In this document: in pieces, positions 46,971 through 60,100 of the stretch | Layout: each line of letters begins with the position of its first letter | How positions within the stretch are numbered: position 1 is the first letter of the stretch | NCBI RefSeq assembly: GCF_964355755.1 | Contig: NC_092680.1 | Coordinates: 11,263,001 to 11,327,000, forward strand | DNA: 64,000 nucleotides | Reading direction: 5' to 3' | Source: Antedon mediterranea | Taxonomy: Eukaryota > Echinodermata > Crinoidea > Comatulida > Antedonidae | The notes under the pieces: model-generated | Told to the model about the DNA's origin: nothing | Databases searched by the model: none | What the model saw: only the letters and a program-made list of their open reading frames with translations | Translations under genes and position numbers: made by a program

Positions 46971-46984
46971 AAATAAAACGTGTT
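46971..46984 (-). repeat. Right terminal inverted repeat of the giant element
   Basis: The plus strand reads AAATAAAACGTGTT directly before the satellite resumes. Its reverse complement begins AACACG, as does the left tip. Confidence 0.6.
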
Positions 46985-46988
46985 GTAA
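46985..46988. other. Right target-site duplication (GTAA)
   Basis: First bases of the resumed satellite, GTAACCAAGTTTC, repeating the GTAA at 12325-12328. Confidence 0.75.
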
Positions 46989-49900
46989 CCAAGTTTCATC
47001 GAAAATCACAAAATGGTCTAAAACGTCTCAAAATGCGATTTGAAGCTTTTCTAAGCACTTTGGTGTTTTTATGTTAACAAGTTTTTTCGAAAATCACGAA
47101 ATGGTCTAAAATGTCTCCAAATGCGATTTGAAGATATTCTGAGCACTTTGGTGTTTTTATGTTAAAAAGTTTTTTCGAAAATCACAAAATGGTCTAAAAC
47201 GTCTCCAAATGCGATTTGAAGCTCTTCTGTACACTTTGATGTTTTGTGTGAAAAAGTTTTGTCGAAATGCTCAAAATGGTCTAAAACGTTTTTAAATACG
47301 ATATTAAGCTGTTTTGTGCACTTTGATGATTTGTGTGAAAAGTTTTAACGAAATGCTCAAAATGGTCTAAAACGGTTTCTAATGTGATTTTAAGCACTTT
47401 GATGTTTTTGTGTAACCAAGTTTTTTCGAAAATCACAAAATAGTCTAAAACGTCTCCAAATGCGATTTGAAGCTTTTCTAAGCACTTTGGTGTTTTTATG
47501 TTAACAAGTTTTTTCGAAAATCACAAAATGGTCTAAAACGTCTCCAAATGCGATTTGAGGATATTCTGAGCACTTTGGTGTTTTTTTGTTAAAAAGTTTT
47601 TTCGAAAATCACAAAATGGTCTAAAACGTCTCCAAATGCGATTTGAAGCTATTCTGTACACTTTGATGTTTTGTGTGAAAAAGTTTTGTCGAAATGCTCA
47701 AAATGGTCTAAAACGTTTTTAAATACGATATTAAGCTATTTTGTGATCTTTGATGTTTTTGTGTGAAAAGTTTTATCGAAATGCTCAAAATGGTCTAAAA
47801 CTGTTTCTATTGTGATTTTGAGCACTTTGATGATTTTGTGTAACCAAGTTTCATCGAAATGTACAAAATGGTCTAAAACGTCTCCAAATGCGATTTGAAG
47901 CTATTCTAAGTACTTTTGTGTTTTTATGTTAACAAGTTTTTTCGAAAATCACAAAATGGTCTAAAACGTCTCAAAATGCGATTTGAAGCTATTCTGTACA
48001 CTTTGATGTTTTGTGTGAAAAAGTTTTGTCGAAATGCTCAAAATGGTCTAAAACGTTTTTAAAACGATATTAAGCTATTTTGTGCTCTTTGATGTTTTTG
48101 TGTAACCAAGTTTCATCGAAATCAACAAAATGGTCTAATACGTCTCCAAATGCGATTTGAAGCTTTTCCAAGCTTTTTGCTGTTTTTATGTTAAGTTTTT
48201 TCGAAAATCACAAAATGGTCTAAAACGTCTTCAAATGCGATTTGAAGCTATTCTGTACACTTTTATGTTTTGTGTGAAAAAGTTTTGTCGAAATTCTCAA
48301 AATGGTCTAAAACGTTTTTAAATACGATATTAAGCTGTTTTGTGCACTTTGATGATTTGTGTGAAAAGTTTTAACGAAATGCTCAAAATGGTCTAAAACG
48401 GTTTCTAATGTGATTTTAAGCACTTTGATGTTTTTGTAAAACCAAGTTTTTTCGAAAATCACAAAATAGTCTAAAACGTCTCCAAATGCGATTTGAAGCT
48501 TTTCTAAGCACTTTGGTGTTTTTATGTTAACAAGTTTTTTCGAAAATCACAAAATGGTCTAAAACGTCTCCAAATGCGATTTGAGGATATTCTGAGCACT
48601 TTGGTGTTTTTTTGTTAAAAAGTTTTTTCGAAAATAACAAAATGGTCTAAAACGTCTCCAAATGCGATTTGAAGCTATTCTGTACACTTTGATGTTTTGT
48701 GTGAAAAAGTTTTGTCGAAATGCTCAAAATGGTCTAAAACGTTTTTAAATACGATATTAAGCTATTTTGTGATCTTTGATGTTTTTGTGTGAAAAGTTTT
48801 ATCGAAATGCTCAAAATGGTCTAAAACGGTTTCTATTGTGATTTTAAGCACTTTGATGATTTTGTGTAACCAAGTTTCATCGAAATGTACAAAATGGTCT
48901 AAAACGTCTCCAAATGCGATTTGAAGCTATTCTAAGTACTTTTGTGTTTTTATGTTAACAAGTTTTTTCGAAAATCACAAAATGGTCTAAAACGTCTTCA
49001 AATGCGATTTGAAGCTATTCTGTACACTTTGATGTTTTGTGTGAAAAAGTTTTGTCAAAATGCTCAAAATGGTCTAAAACGTTTTTAAAACGATATTAAG
49101 CTATTTTGTGCTCTTTGATGTTTTTGCGTAACCAAGTTTCATCGAAAATCACAAAATGGTCTAAAACGTCTCCAAATGCGATTTGAAGCTTTTCTAAGCA
49201 CTTTGGTGTTTTTATGTTAACAAGTTTTTTCGAAAATCACAAAATGGTCTAAAACGTCTCCAAATGCGATTTGAAGCTCTTCTGTACACTTTGATGTTCT
49301 GTGTGAAAAAGTTTTGTCGAAATTCTCAAAATGGTCTAAAAGGTTTTTAAATACGATATTAAGCTGTTTTGTGCACTTTGATGATTTGTGTGAAAAGTTT
49401 TAACGAAATGCTCAAAATGGTCTAAAACGGTTTCTAATGCGATTTGAAGCTATTCTGTACACTTTGATGTTTTGTGTGAAAAAGTTTTGTCAAAATGCTC
49501 AAAATGGTCTAAAACGTTTTTAAAACGATATTAAGCTATTTTGTGCTCTTTGATGTTTTTGTGTAACCAAGTTTCATCGAAAATCACAAAATGATCTAAA
49601 ACGTCTCCAAATGCGATTTGAAGCTTTTCTAAGCACTTTGGTGTTTTTATGTTAACAAGTTTTTTCGAAAATCACAAAATGGTCTAAAACGTCTCCAAAT
49701 GCGATTTGAAGCTCTTCTGTACACTTTGATGTTTTGTTTGAAAAAGTTTTGTCGAAATTCTCAAAATGGTCTAAAACGTTTTTAAATACGATATTAAGCT
49801 GTTTTGTGCACTTTGATGATTTGTGTGAAAAGTTTTAACGAAATGCTCAAAATGGTCTAAAACGGTTTCTAATGTGATTTTAAGCACTTTGATGTTTTTG

Positions 49901-52559
49901 TGTAACCAAGTTTTATCGAAAATCACAAAATAGTCTAAAACGTCTCCAAATGCGATTTGAAGCTTTTCTAAGCACTTTGGTGTTTTTATGTTAACAAGTT
50001 TTTTCGAAAATCACAAAATGGTCTAAAACGTCTCCAAATGCGATTTGAAGCTATTCTAAGTACTTTTGTGTTTTTATGTTAACAAGTTTTTTCGAAAATC
50101 ACAAAATGGTCTAAAACGTCTTCAAATGCGATTTGAAGCTATTCTGTACACTTTGATGTTTTGTGTGAAAAAGTTTTGTCAAAATGCTCAAAATGGTCTA
50201 AAACGTTTTTAAAACGATATTAAGCTATTTTGTGCTCTTTGATGTTTTTGTGTAACCAAGTTTCATCGAAAATCACAAAATGGTCTAAAACGTCTCCAAA
50301 TGCGATTTGAAGCTTTTCTAAGCACTTTGGTGTTTTTATGTTAACAAGTTTTTTCGAAAATCACAAAATGGTCTAAATCGTCTCCAAATGCGATTTGAAG
50401 CTCTTCTGTACACTTTGATGTTTTGTTTGAAAAAGTTTTGTCGAAATTCTCAAAATGGTCTAAAACGTTTTTAAATACGATATTAAGCTGTTTTGTGCAC
50501 TTTGATGATTTGTGTGAAAAGTTTTAACGAAATGCTCAAAATGGTCTAAAACGGTTTCTAATGTGATTTTAAGCACTTTGATGTTTTTGTGTAACCAAGT
50601 TTTTTCGAAAATCACAAAATAGTCTAAAACGTCTCCAAATGCGATTTGAAGCTTTTCTAAGCACTTTGGTGTTTTTATGTTAACAAGTTTTTTCGAAAAT
50701 CACAAAATGGTCGAAAACGTCTCAAAATGCGATTTGAGGATATTCTGAGCACTTTGGTGTTTTTTTGTTAAAAGGTTTTTTCGAAAATCACAAAATGGTC
50801 TAAAACGTCTCCAAATGCGATTTGAAGCTATTCTGTACACTTTGATGTTTTGTGTGAAAAAGTTTTGTCGAAATGCTCAAAATGGTCTAAAACGTTTTTA
50901 AATACGATATTAAGCTATTTTGTGATCTTTGATGTTTTTGTGTGAAAAGTTTTATCGAAATGCTCAAAATGGTCTAAAACGTTTTTAAAACGATATTAAG
51001 CTATTTTGTGCTCTTTGATGTTTTTGTGTAACCAAGTTTCATCGAAAATCACAAAATGGTCTAAAACGTCGCCAAATGCGATTTGAAGCTATTCTGTACA
51101 CTTTGATGTTTTGTGTGAAAAAGTTTTGTCGAAATGCTCAAAATGGTCTAAAACGTTTTTAAATACGATATTAAGCTATTTTGTGATCTTTGATGTTTTT
51201 GTGTGAAAAGTTTTATCAAAATGCTCAAAATGGTCTGAAACGGTTTCTAATGCGATTTGAAGCTATTCTGTACACTTTGAAGTTTTGTGTGAAAAAGTTT
51301 TCTCGAAATGCTCAAAATGGTCTAAAACGTTTTTATATACCATATTAAGCTATTTTGTGCACTTTGATGTTTTTTTTGAAAAGTTTTATCGAAATGCTCA
51401 AAATGGTCTAAAACGGTTTCTATTGGGATTTTAAGCACTTTGATGATTTTGTGTAACCAAGTTTCATCGAAAATCACAAAATGGTCTAAAACGTCTCCAA
51501 ATGCGATTTGAAGCTTTTCTAAGCACTTTTGTGTTTTTATGTTAACAAGTTTTTTCGAAAATCACACAATGGTCTAAAACGTCTTCAAATGCGATTTGAA
51601 GCTATTCTGTACACTTTTATGTTTTGTGTGAAAAAGTTTTGTCGAAATTCTCAAAATGGTCTAAAACGTTTTTAAATACGATATTAAGCTGTTTTGTGCA
51701 CTTTGATGATTTGTGTGAAAAGTTTTAACGAAATGCTCAAAATGGTCTAAAACGGTTTCTAATGTGATTTTAAGCACTTTGATGTTTTTGTGTAACCAAG
51801 TTTTTTCGAAAATCACAAAATAGTCTAAAACGTCTCCAAATGCGATTTGAAGCTTTTCTAAGCACTTTGGTGTTTTTATGTTAACAAGTTTTTTCGAAAA
51901 TCACAAAATGGTCTAAAACGTCTCCAAATGCGATTTGAGGATATTCTGAGCACTTTGGTGTTTTTTTGTTAAAAAGTTTTTTCGAAAATCACAAAATGGT
52001 CTAAAACGTCTCCAAATGCGATTTGAAGCTATTCAGTACACTTTGATGTTTTGTGTGAAAAAGTTTTGTCGAAATGCTCAAAATGGTCTAAAACGTTTTT
52101 AAATACGATATTAAGCTATTTTGTGATCTTTGATGTTTTTGTGTGAAAAGTTTTATCGAAATGCTCAAAATGGTCTAAAACGTTTTTAAAACGATAGTAA
52201 GCTATTTTGTGCTCTTTGATGTTTTTGTGTAACCAAGTTTCATCGAAAATCACAAAATGGTCTAAAACGTCGCCAAATGCGATTTGAAGCTTTTCTAAGC
52301 ACTTTGGTGTTTTTATGTTAACAAGTTTTTTCGAAAATCACGAAATGGTCTAAAATATCTCCAAATGCGATTTGAAGATATTCTGAGCACTTTGGTGTTT
52401 TTATGTTAAAAAGTTTTTTCGAAAATCACAAAATGGTCTAAAACGTCTCCAAACGCGATTTGAAGCTCTTCTGTACACTTTGATGTTTTGTGTGAAAAAG
52501 TTTTGTCGAAATTCTCAAAATGGTCTAAAACGTTTTTAAATACGATATTAAGCTGTTTT

Positions 52560-54120
52560 GTGCACTTTGATGATTTGTGTGAAAAGTTTTAACGAAATGC
52601 TCAAAATGGTCAAAAACGGTTTCTAATGTGATTTTAAGCACTTTGATGTTTTTGTGTAACCAAGTTTTTTCAAAAATCACAAAATGGTCTAAAACGTCTC
52701 CAAATGCGATTTGAAGCTTTTCTAAGCACTTTGGTGTTTTTATGTTAACAAGTTTTTTCGAAAATCACAAAATGGTCTAAAACGTCTCCAAATGCGATTT
52801 GAAGATATTCTGAGCACTTTGGTGTTTTTATGTTAAAAAGTTTTTTCGAAAATCACAAAATAGTCTAAAACGTCTCCAAATGCGATTTGAAGCTATTCTG
52901 TACACTTTGATGTTTTGTGTGAAAAAGTTTTGTCGAAATGCTCAAAATGGTCTAAAACGTTTTTAAAACGATATTATTAAGCTATTTTGTGCTCTTTGAT
53001 GTTTTTGTGTAACCAAGTTTCATCGAAAATCACAAAATGGTCTAAAACGTCTCAAAATGCGATTTGAAGCTTTTCTAAGCACTTTGGTGTTTTTATCTTA
53101 ACAAGTTTTTTCGAAAATCACGAAATGGTCTAAAATGTCTCCAAATGCGATTTGAAGATATTCTGAGCACTTTGGTGTTTTTATGTTAAAAAGTTTTTTC
53201 GAAAATCACAAAATGGTCTAAAACGTCTCCAAACGCGATTTGAAGCTCTTCTGTACACTTTTATGTTTTGTGTGAAAAAGTTTTGTCGAAATGCTCAAAA
53301 TGGTCTAAGACGTTTTTAAATACGATATTAGGCTGTTTTGTGCACTTTGATGATTTGTGTGAAAAGTTTTAACGAAATGCTCAAAATGGTCAAAAACGGT
53401 TTCTAATGTGATTTTAAGCACTTTGATGTTTTTGTGTAACCAAGTTTTTTCAAAAATCACAAAATGGTCTAAAACGTCTCCAAATGCGATTTGAAGCTTT
53501 TCTAAGCACTTTGGTGTTTTTATGTTAACAAGTTTTTTCGAAAATCACAAAATGGTCTAAAACGTCTCCAAATGCGATTTGAAGATATTCTGAGCACTTT
53601 GGTGTTTTTATGTTAAAAAGTTTTTTCGAAAATCACAAAATAGTCTAAAACGTCTCCAAATGCGATTTGAAGCTATTCTGTACACTTTGATGTTTTGTGT
53701 GAAAATGTTTTGTCGAAATGCTCAAAATGGTCTAAAACGTTTTTAAAACGATATTATTAAGCTATTTTGTGCTCTTTGATGTTTTTGTGTAACCAAGTTT
53801 CATCGAAAATCACAAAATGGTCTAAAACGTCTCAAAATGCGATTTGAAGCTTTTCTAAGCACTTTGGTGTTTTTATCTTAACAAGTTTTTTCGAAAATCA
53901 CGAAATGGTCTAAAATGTCTCCAAATGCGATTTGAAGATATTCTGAGCACTTTGGTGTTTTTATGTTAAAAAGTTTTTTCGAAAATCACAAAATGGTCTA
54001 AAACGTCTCCAAATGCGATTTGAAGCTCTTCTGTACACTTTTATGTTTTGTGTGAAAAAGTTTTGTCGAAATGCTCAAAATGGTCTAAAACGTTTTTAAA
54101 TACGATATTAAGCTGTTTTG
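52560..54120. repeat. 780 bp higher-order satellite repeat, two tandem copies
   Basis: 52561-53340 and 53341-54120 match with an offset of exactly 780 bp and share private marks: ATATTATTAAG, TTTTTATCTTAAC and GGTCAAAAACGG. About nine monomers per unit. A related copy recurs near 59950-60740. Confidence 0.9.
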
Positions 54121-57100
54121 TGCACTTTGATGATTTGTGTGAAAAGTTTTAACGAAATGCTCAAAATGGTCTAAAACGGTTTCTAATGTGATTTTAAGCA
54201 CTTTGATGTTTTTGTGTAACCAAGTTTTTTCGAAAATCACAAAATAGTCTAAAACGTCTCCAAATGCGATTTGAAGCTTTTCTAAGCACTTTGGTGTTTT
54301 TATGTTAACAAGTTTTTTCGAAAATCACAAAATGGTCTAAAACGTCTCCAAATGCGATTTGAGGATATTCTGAGCACTTTGGTGTTTTTTTGTTAAAAAG
54401 TTTTTTCGAAAATCACAAAATGGTCTAAAACGTCTCCAAATGCGATTTGAAGCTATTCTGTACACTTTGATGTTTTGTGTGAAAAAGTTTTGTCGAAATG
54501 CTCAAAATGGTCTAAAACGTTTTTAAATACGATATTAAGCTATTTTGTGATCTTTGATGTTTTTGTGTGAAAAGTTTTATCGAAATGCTCAAAATGGTCT
54601 AAAACGGTTTCTATTGTGATTTTAAGCACTTTGATGATTTTGTGTAACCAAGTTTCATCGAAATGTACAAAATGGTCTAAAACGTCTCCAAATGCGATTT
54701 GAAGCTATTCTAAGTACTTTTGTGTTTTTATGTTAACAAGTTTTTTCGAAAATCACAAAATGGTCTAAAACGTCTCAAAATGCGATTTGAAGCTATTCTG
54801 TACACTTTGATGTTTTGTGTGAAAAAGTTTTGTCGAAATGCTCAAAATGGTCTAAAACGTTTTTAAAACGATATTAAGCTATTTTGTGGTCTTTGATGTT
54901 TTTGTGTAACCAAGTTTCATCGAAATCAACAAAATGGTCTAATACGTCTCCAAATGCGATTTGAAGCTTTTCCAAGCTTTTTGCTGTTTTTATGTTAAGT
55001 TTTTTCGAAAATCACAAAATGGTCTAAAACGTTTTCAAATGCGATTTGAAGCTATTCTGTACACTTTGATGTTTTGTGTGAAAAAGTTTTGTCGAAATGC
55101 TCAAAATGGTCTAAAACGTTTTTAAATACGATATTAAGCTATTTTGTGATCTTTGATGTTTTTGTGTGAAAAGTTTTATCAAAATGCTCAAAATGGTCTG
55201 AAACGGTTTCTAATGCGATTTGAAGCTATTCTGTACACTTTGAAGTTTTGTGTGAAAAAGTTTTCTCGAAATGCTCAAAATGGTCTAAAACGTTTTTATA
55301 TACCATATTAAGCTATTTTGTGCACTTTGATGTTTTTTTTGAAAAGTTTTATCGAAATGCTCAAAATGGTCTAAAACGGTTTCTATTGGGATTTTAAGCA
55401 CTTTGATGATTTTGTGTAACCAAGTTTCATCGAAAATCACAAAATGGTCTAAAACGTCTCCAAATGCGATTTGAAGCTTTTCTAAGCACTTTTGTGTTTT
55501 TATGTTAACAAGTTTTTTCGAAAATCACAAAATGGTCTAAAACGTCTTCAAATGCGATTTGAAGCTATTCTGTACACTTTTATGTTTTGTGTGAAAAAGT
55601 TTTGTCGAAATTCTCAAAATGGTCTAAAACGTTTTTAAATACGATATTAAGCTGTTTTGTGCACTTTGATGATTTGTGTGAAAAGTTTTAACGAAATGCT
55701 CAAAATGGTCTAAAACGGTTTCTAATGTGATTTTAAGCACTTTGATGTTTTTGTGTAACCAAGTTTTTTCGAAAATCACAAAATAGTCTAAAACGTCTCC
55801 AAATGCGATTTGAAACTTTTCTAAGCACTTTGGTGTTTTTATGTTAACAAGTTTTTTCGAAAAACACAAAATGGTCTAAAACGTCTCCAAATGCGATTTG
55901 AGGATATTCTGAGCACTTTGGTGTTTTTTTGTTAAAAAGTTTTTTCGAAAATAACAAAATGGTCTAAAACGTCTCCAAATGCGATTTGAAGCTATTCTGT
56001 ACACTTTGATGTTTTGTGTGAAAAAGTTTTGTCGAAATGCTCAAAATGGTCTAAAACGTTTTTAAATACGATATTAAGCTATTTTGTGATCTTTGATGTT
56101 TTTGTGTGAAAAGTTTTATCGAAATGCTCAAAATGGTCTAAAACGGTTTCTATTGTGATTTTAAGCACTTTGATGATTTTGTGTAACCAAGTTTCATCGA
56201 AATGTACAAAATGGTCTAAAACGTCTCCAAATGCGATTTGAAGCTATTCTAAGTACTTTTGTGTTTTTATGTTAACAAGTTTTTTCGAAAATCACAAAAT
56301 GGTCTAAAACGTCTTCAAATGCGATTTGAAGCTATTCTGTACACTTTGATGTTTTGTGTGAAAAAGTTTTGTCAAAATGCTCAAAATGGTCTAAAACGTT
56401 TTTAAAACGATATTAAGCTATTTTGTGCTCTTTGATGTTTTTGTGTAACCAAGTTTCATCGAAAATCACAAAATGGTCTAAAACGTCTCCAAATGCGATT
56501 TGAAGCTTTTCTAAGCACTTTGGTGTTTTTATGTTAACAAGTTTTTTCGAAAATCACAAAATGGTCTAAAACGTCTCCAAATGCGATTTGAAGCTCTTCT
56601 GTACACTTTGATGTTCTGTGTGAAAAAGTTTTGTCGAAATTCTCAAAATGGTCTAAAAGGTTTTTAAATACGATATTAAGCTGTTTTGTGCACTTTGATG
56701 ATTTGTGTGAAAAGTTTTAACGAAATGCTCAAAATGGTCTAAAACGGTTTCTAATGTGATTTTAAGCACTTTGATGTTTTTGTGTAACCAAGTTTTTTCG
56801 AAAATCACAAAATGGTCTAATACGTCTCCAAATGCGATTTGAAGCTTTTCCAAGCACTTTGCTGTTTTTATGTTAAGTTTTTTCGAAAATCACAAAATGG
56901 TCTAAAACGTCTTCAAATGCGATTTGAAGCTATTCTGTACACTTTGATGTTTTGTGTGAAAAAGTTTTGTCGAAATGCTCAAAATGGTCTAAAACGTTTT
57001 TAAATACGATATTAAGCTATTTTGTTATCTTTGATGTTTTTGTGTGAAAAGTTTTATCAAAATGCTCAAAATGGTCTGAAACGGTTTCTAATGCGATTTG

Positions 57101-60100
57101 AAGCTATTCTGTACACTTTGATGTTTTGTGTGAAAAAGTTTTGTCAAAATGCTCAAAATGGTCTAAAACGTTTTTAAAACGATATTAAGCTATTTTGTGC
57201 TCTTTGATGTTTTTGTGTAACCAAGTTTCATCGAAAATCACAAAATGATCTAAAACGTCTCCAAATGCGATTTGAAGCTTTTCTAAGCACTTTGGTGTTT
57301 TTATGTTAACAAGTTTTTTCGAAAATCACAAAATGGTCTAAAACGTCTCCAAATGCGATTTGAAGCTCTTCTGTACACTTTGATGTTTTGTTTGAAAAAG
57401 TTTTGTCGAAATTCTCAAAATGGTCTAAAACGTTTTTAAATACGATATTAAGCTGTTTTGTGCACTTTGATGATTTGTGTGAAAAGTTTTAACGAAATGC
57501 TCAAAATGGTCTAAAACGGTTTCTAATGTGATTTTAAGCACTTTGATGTTTTTGTGTAACCAAGTTTTATCGAAAATCACAAAATAGTCTAAAACGTCTC
57601 CAAATGCGATTTGAAGCTTTTCTAAGCACTTTGGTGTTTTTATGTTAACAAGTTTTTTCGAAAATCACAAAATGGTCTAAAACGTCTCCAAATGCGATTT
57701 GAAGCTATTCTAAGTACTTTTGTGTTTTTATGTTAACAAGTTTTTTCGAAAATCACAAAATGGTCTAAAACGTCTTCAAATGCGATTTGAAGCTATTCTG
57801 TACACTTTGATGTTTTGTGTGAAAAAGTTTTGTCAAAATGCTCAAAATGGTCTAAAACGTTTTTAAAACGATATTAAGCTATTTTGTGCTCTTTGATGTT
57901 TTTGTGTAACCAAGTTTCATCGAAAATCACAAAATGGTCTAAAACGTCTCCAAATGCGATTTGAAGCTTTTCTAAGCACTTTGGTGTTTTTATGTTAACA
58001 AGTTTTTTCGAAAATCACAAAATGGTCTAAATCGTCTCCAAATGCGATTTGAAGCTCTTCTGTACACTTTGATGTTTTGTTTGAAAAAGTTTTGTCGAAA
58101 TTCTCAAAATGGTCTAAAACGTTTTTAAATACGATATTAAGCTGTTTTGTGCACTTTGATGATTTGTGTGAAAAGTTTTAACGAAATGCTCAAAATGGTC
58201 TAAAACGGTTTCTAATGTGATTTTAAGCACTTTGATGTTTTTGTGTAACCAAGTTTTTTCGAAAATCACAAAATAGTCTAAAACGTCTCCAAATGCGATT
58301 TGAAGCTTTTCTAAGCACTTTGGTGTTTTTATGTTAACAAGTTTTTTCGAAAATCACAAAATGGTCTAAAACGTCTCCAAATGCGATTTGAGGATATTCT
58401 GAGCACTTTGGTGTTTTTTTGTTAAAAAGTTTTTTCGAAAATCACAAAATGGTCTAAAACGTCTCCAAATGCGATTTGAAGCTATTCTGTACACTTTGAT
58501 GTTTTGTGTGAAAAAGTTTTGTCGAAATGCTCAAAATGGTCTAAAACGTTTTTAAATACGATATTAAGCTATTTTGTGATCTTTGATGTTTTTGTGTGAA
58601 AAGTTTTATCGAAATGCTCAAAATGGTCTAAAACGTTTTTAAAACGATATTAAGCTATTTTGTGCTCTTTGATGTTTTTGTGTAACCAAGTTTCATCGAA
58701 AATCACAAAATGGTCTAAAACGTCGCCAAATGCGATTTGAAGCTATTCTGTACACTTTGATGTTTTGTGTGAAAAAGTTTTGTCGAAATGCTCAAAATGG
58801 TCTAAAACGTTTTTAAAACGATATTAAGCTATTTTGTGCTCTTTGATGTTTTTGTGTAACCAAGTTTCATCGAAAATCACAAAATGGTCTAAAACGTCTC
58901 CAAATGCGATTTGAAGCTTTTCTAAGCACTTTGGTGTTTTTATGTTAACAAGTTTTTTCGAAAATCACAAAATGGTCTAAAACGTCTCCAAATGCGATTT
59001 GAAGCTCTTCTGTACACTTTGATGTTTTGTTTGAAAAAGTTTTGTCGAAATTTTCAAAATGGTCTAAAACGTTTTTAAATACGATATTAAGCTGTTTTGT
59101 GCACTTTGATGATTTGTGTGAAAAGTTTTAACGAAATGCTCAAAATGGTCTAAAACGGTTTCTAATGTGATTTTAAGCACTTTGATGTTTTTGTGTAACC
59201 AAGTTTTTTCGAAAATCACAAAATAGTCTAAAACGTCTCCAAATGCGATTTGAAGCTTTTCTAAGCACTTTGGTGTTTTTATGTTAACAAGTTTTTTCGA
59301 AAATCACAAAATGGTCTAAAACGTCTCCAAATGCGATTTGAGGATATTCTGAGCACTTTGGTGTTTTTTTGTTAAAAAGTTTTTTCGAAAATCACAAAAT
59401 GGTCTAAAACGTCTCCAAATGCGATTTGAAGCTATTCTGTACACTTTGATGTTTTGTGTGAAAAAGTTTTGTCGAAATGCTCAAAATGGTCTAAAACGTT
59501 TTTAAATACGATATTAAGCTATTTTGTGATCTTTGATGTTTTTGTGTGAAAAGTTTTATCGAAATGCTCAAAATGGTCTAAAACGTTTTTAAAACGATAT
59601 TAAGCTATTTTGTGCTCTTTGATGTTTTTGTGTAACCAAGTTTCATCGAAAATCACAAAATGGTCTAAAACGTCGCCAAATGCGATTTGAAGCTTTTCTA
59701 AGCACTTTGGTGTTTTTATGTTAACAAGTTTTTTCGAAAATCACGAAATGGTCTAAAATATCTCCAAATGCGATTTGAAGATATTCTGAGCACTTTGGTG
59801 TTTTTATGTTAAAAAGTTTTTTCGAAAATCACAAAATGGTCTAAAACGTCTCCAAACGCGATTTGAAGCTCTTCTGTACACTTTGATGTTTTGTGTGAAA
59901 AAGTTTTGTCGAAATTCTCAAAATGGTCTAAAACGTTTTTAAATACGATATTAAGCTGTTTTGTGCACTTTGATGATTTGTGTGAAAAGTTTTAACGAAA
60001 TGCTCAAAATGGTCAAAAACGGTTTCTAATGTGATTTTAAGCACTTTGATGTTTTTGTGTAACCAAGTTTTTTCAAAAATCACAAAATGGTCTAAAACGT

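Larger units (their letters stand above)
12329..46984. mobile_element. Giant DNA transposon (34,656 bp) inserted in the satellite
   Basis: The block breaks a satellite monomer and leaves a GTAA duplication. Its ends are inverted: the left end reads AACACGATTTT and the right end, on the opposite strand, reads AACACGTTTT. Both subterminal zones, 0.5-1.2 kb from the tips, carry arrays of the same palindrome, GTCATAAANTTTATGAC. Inside are a DDE-type gene pointing left and an unknown gene pointing right, and much of the middle consists of later insertions. Monomer class and phase are continuous across the break, as seen by comparison with uninterrupted copies near 52970-53050. Polintons would be similar in scale, but I see no polymerase, integrase or capsid gene and the terminal repeats are far shorter. 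Boundaries are seen; the superfamily is inferred and may be undescribed. Confidence 0.8.

Noticed and set aside
12329-46984. Polinton/Maverick or an endogenous large DNA virus
   Set aside because: No DNA polymerase B, retroviral-type integrase, packaging ATPase, protease or capsid gene is visible, and the tips are only about 6-10 bp inverted.
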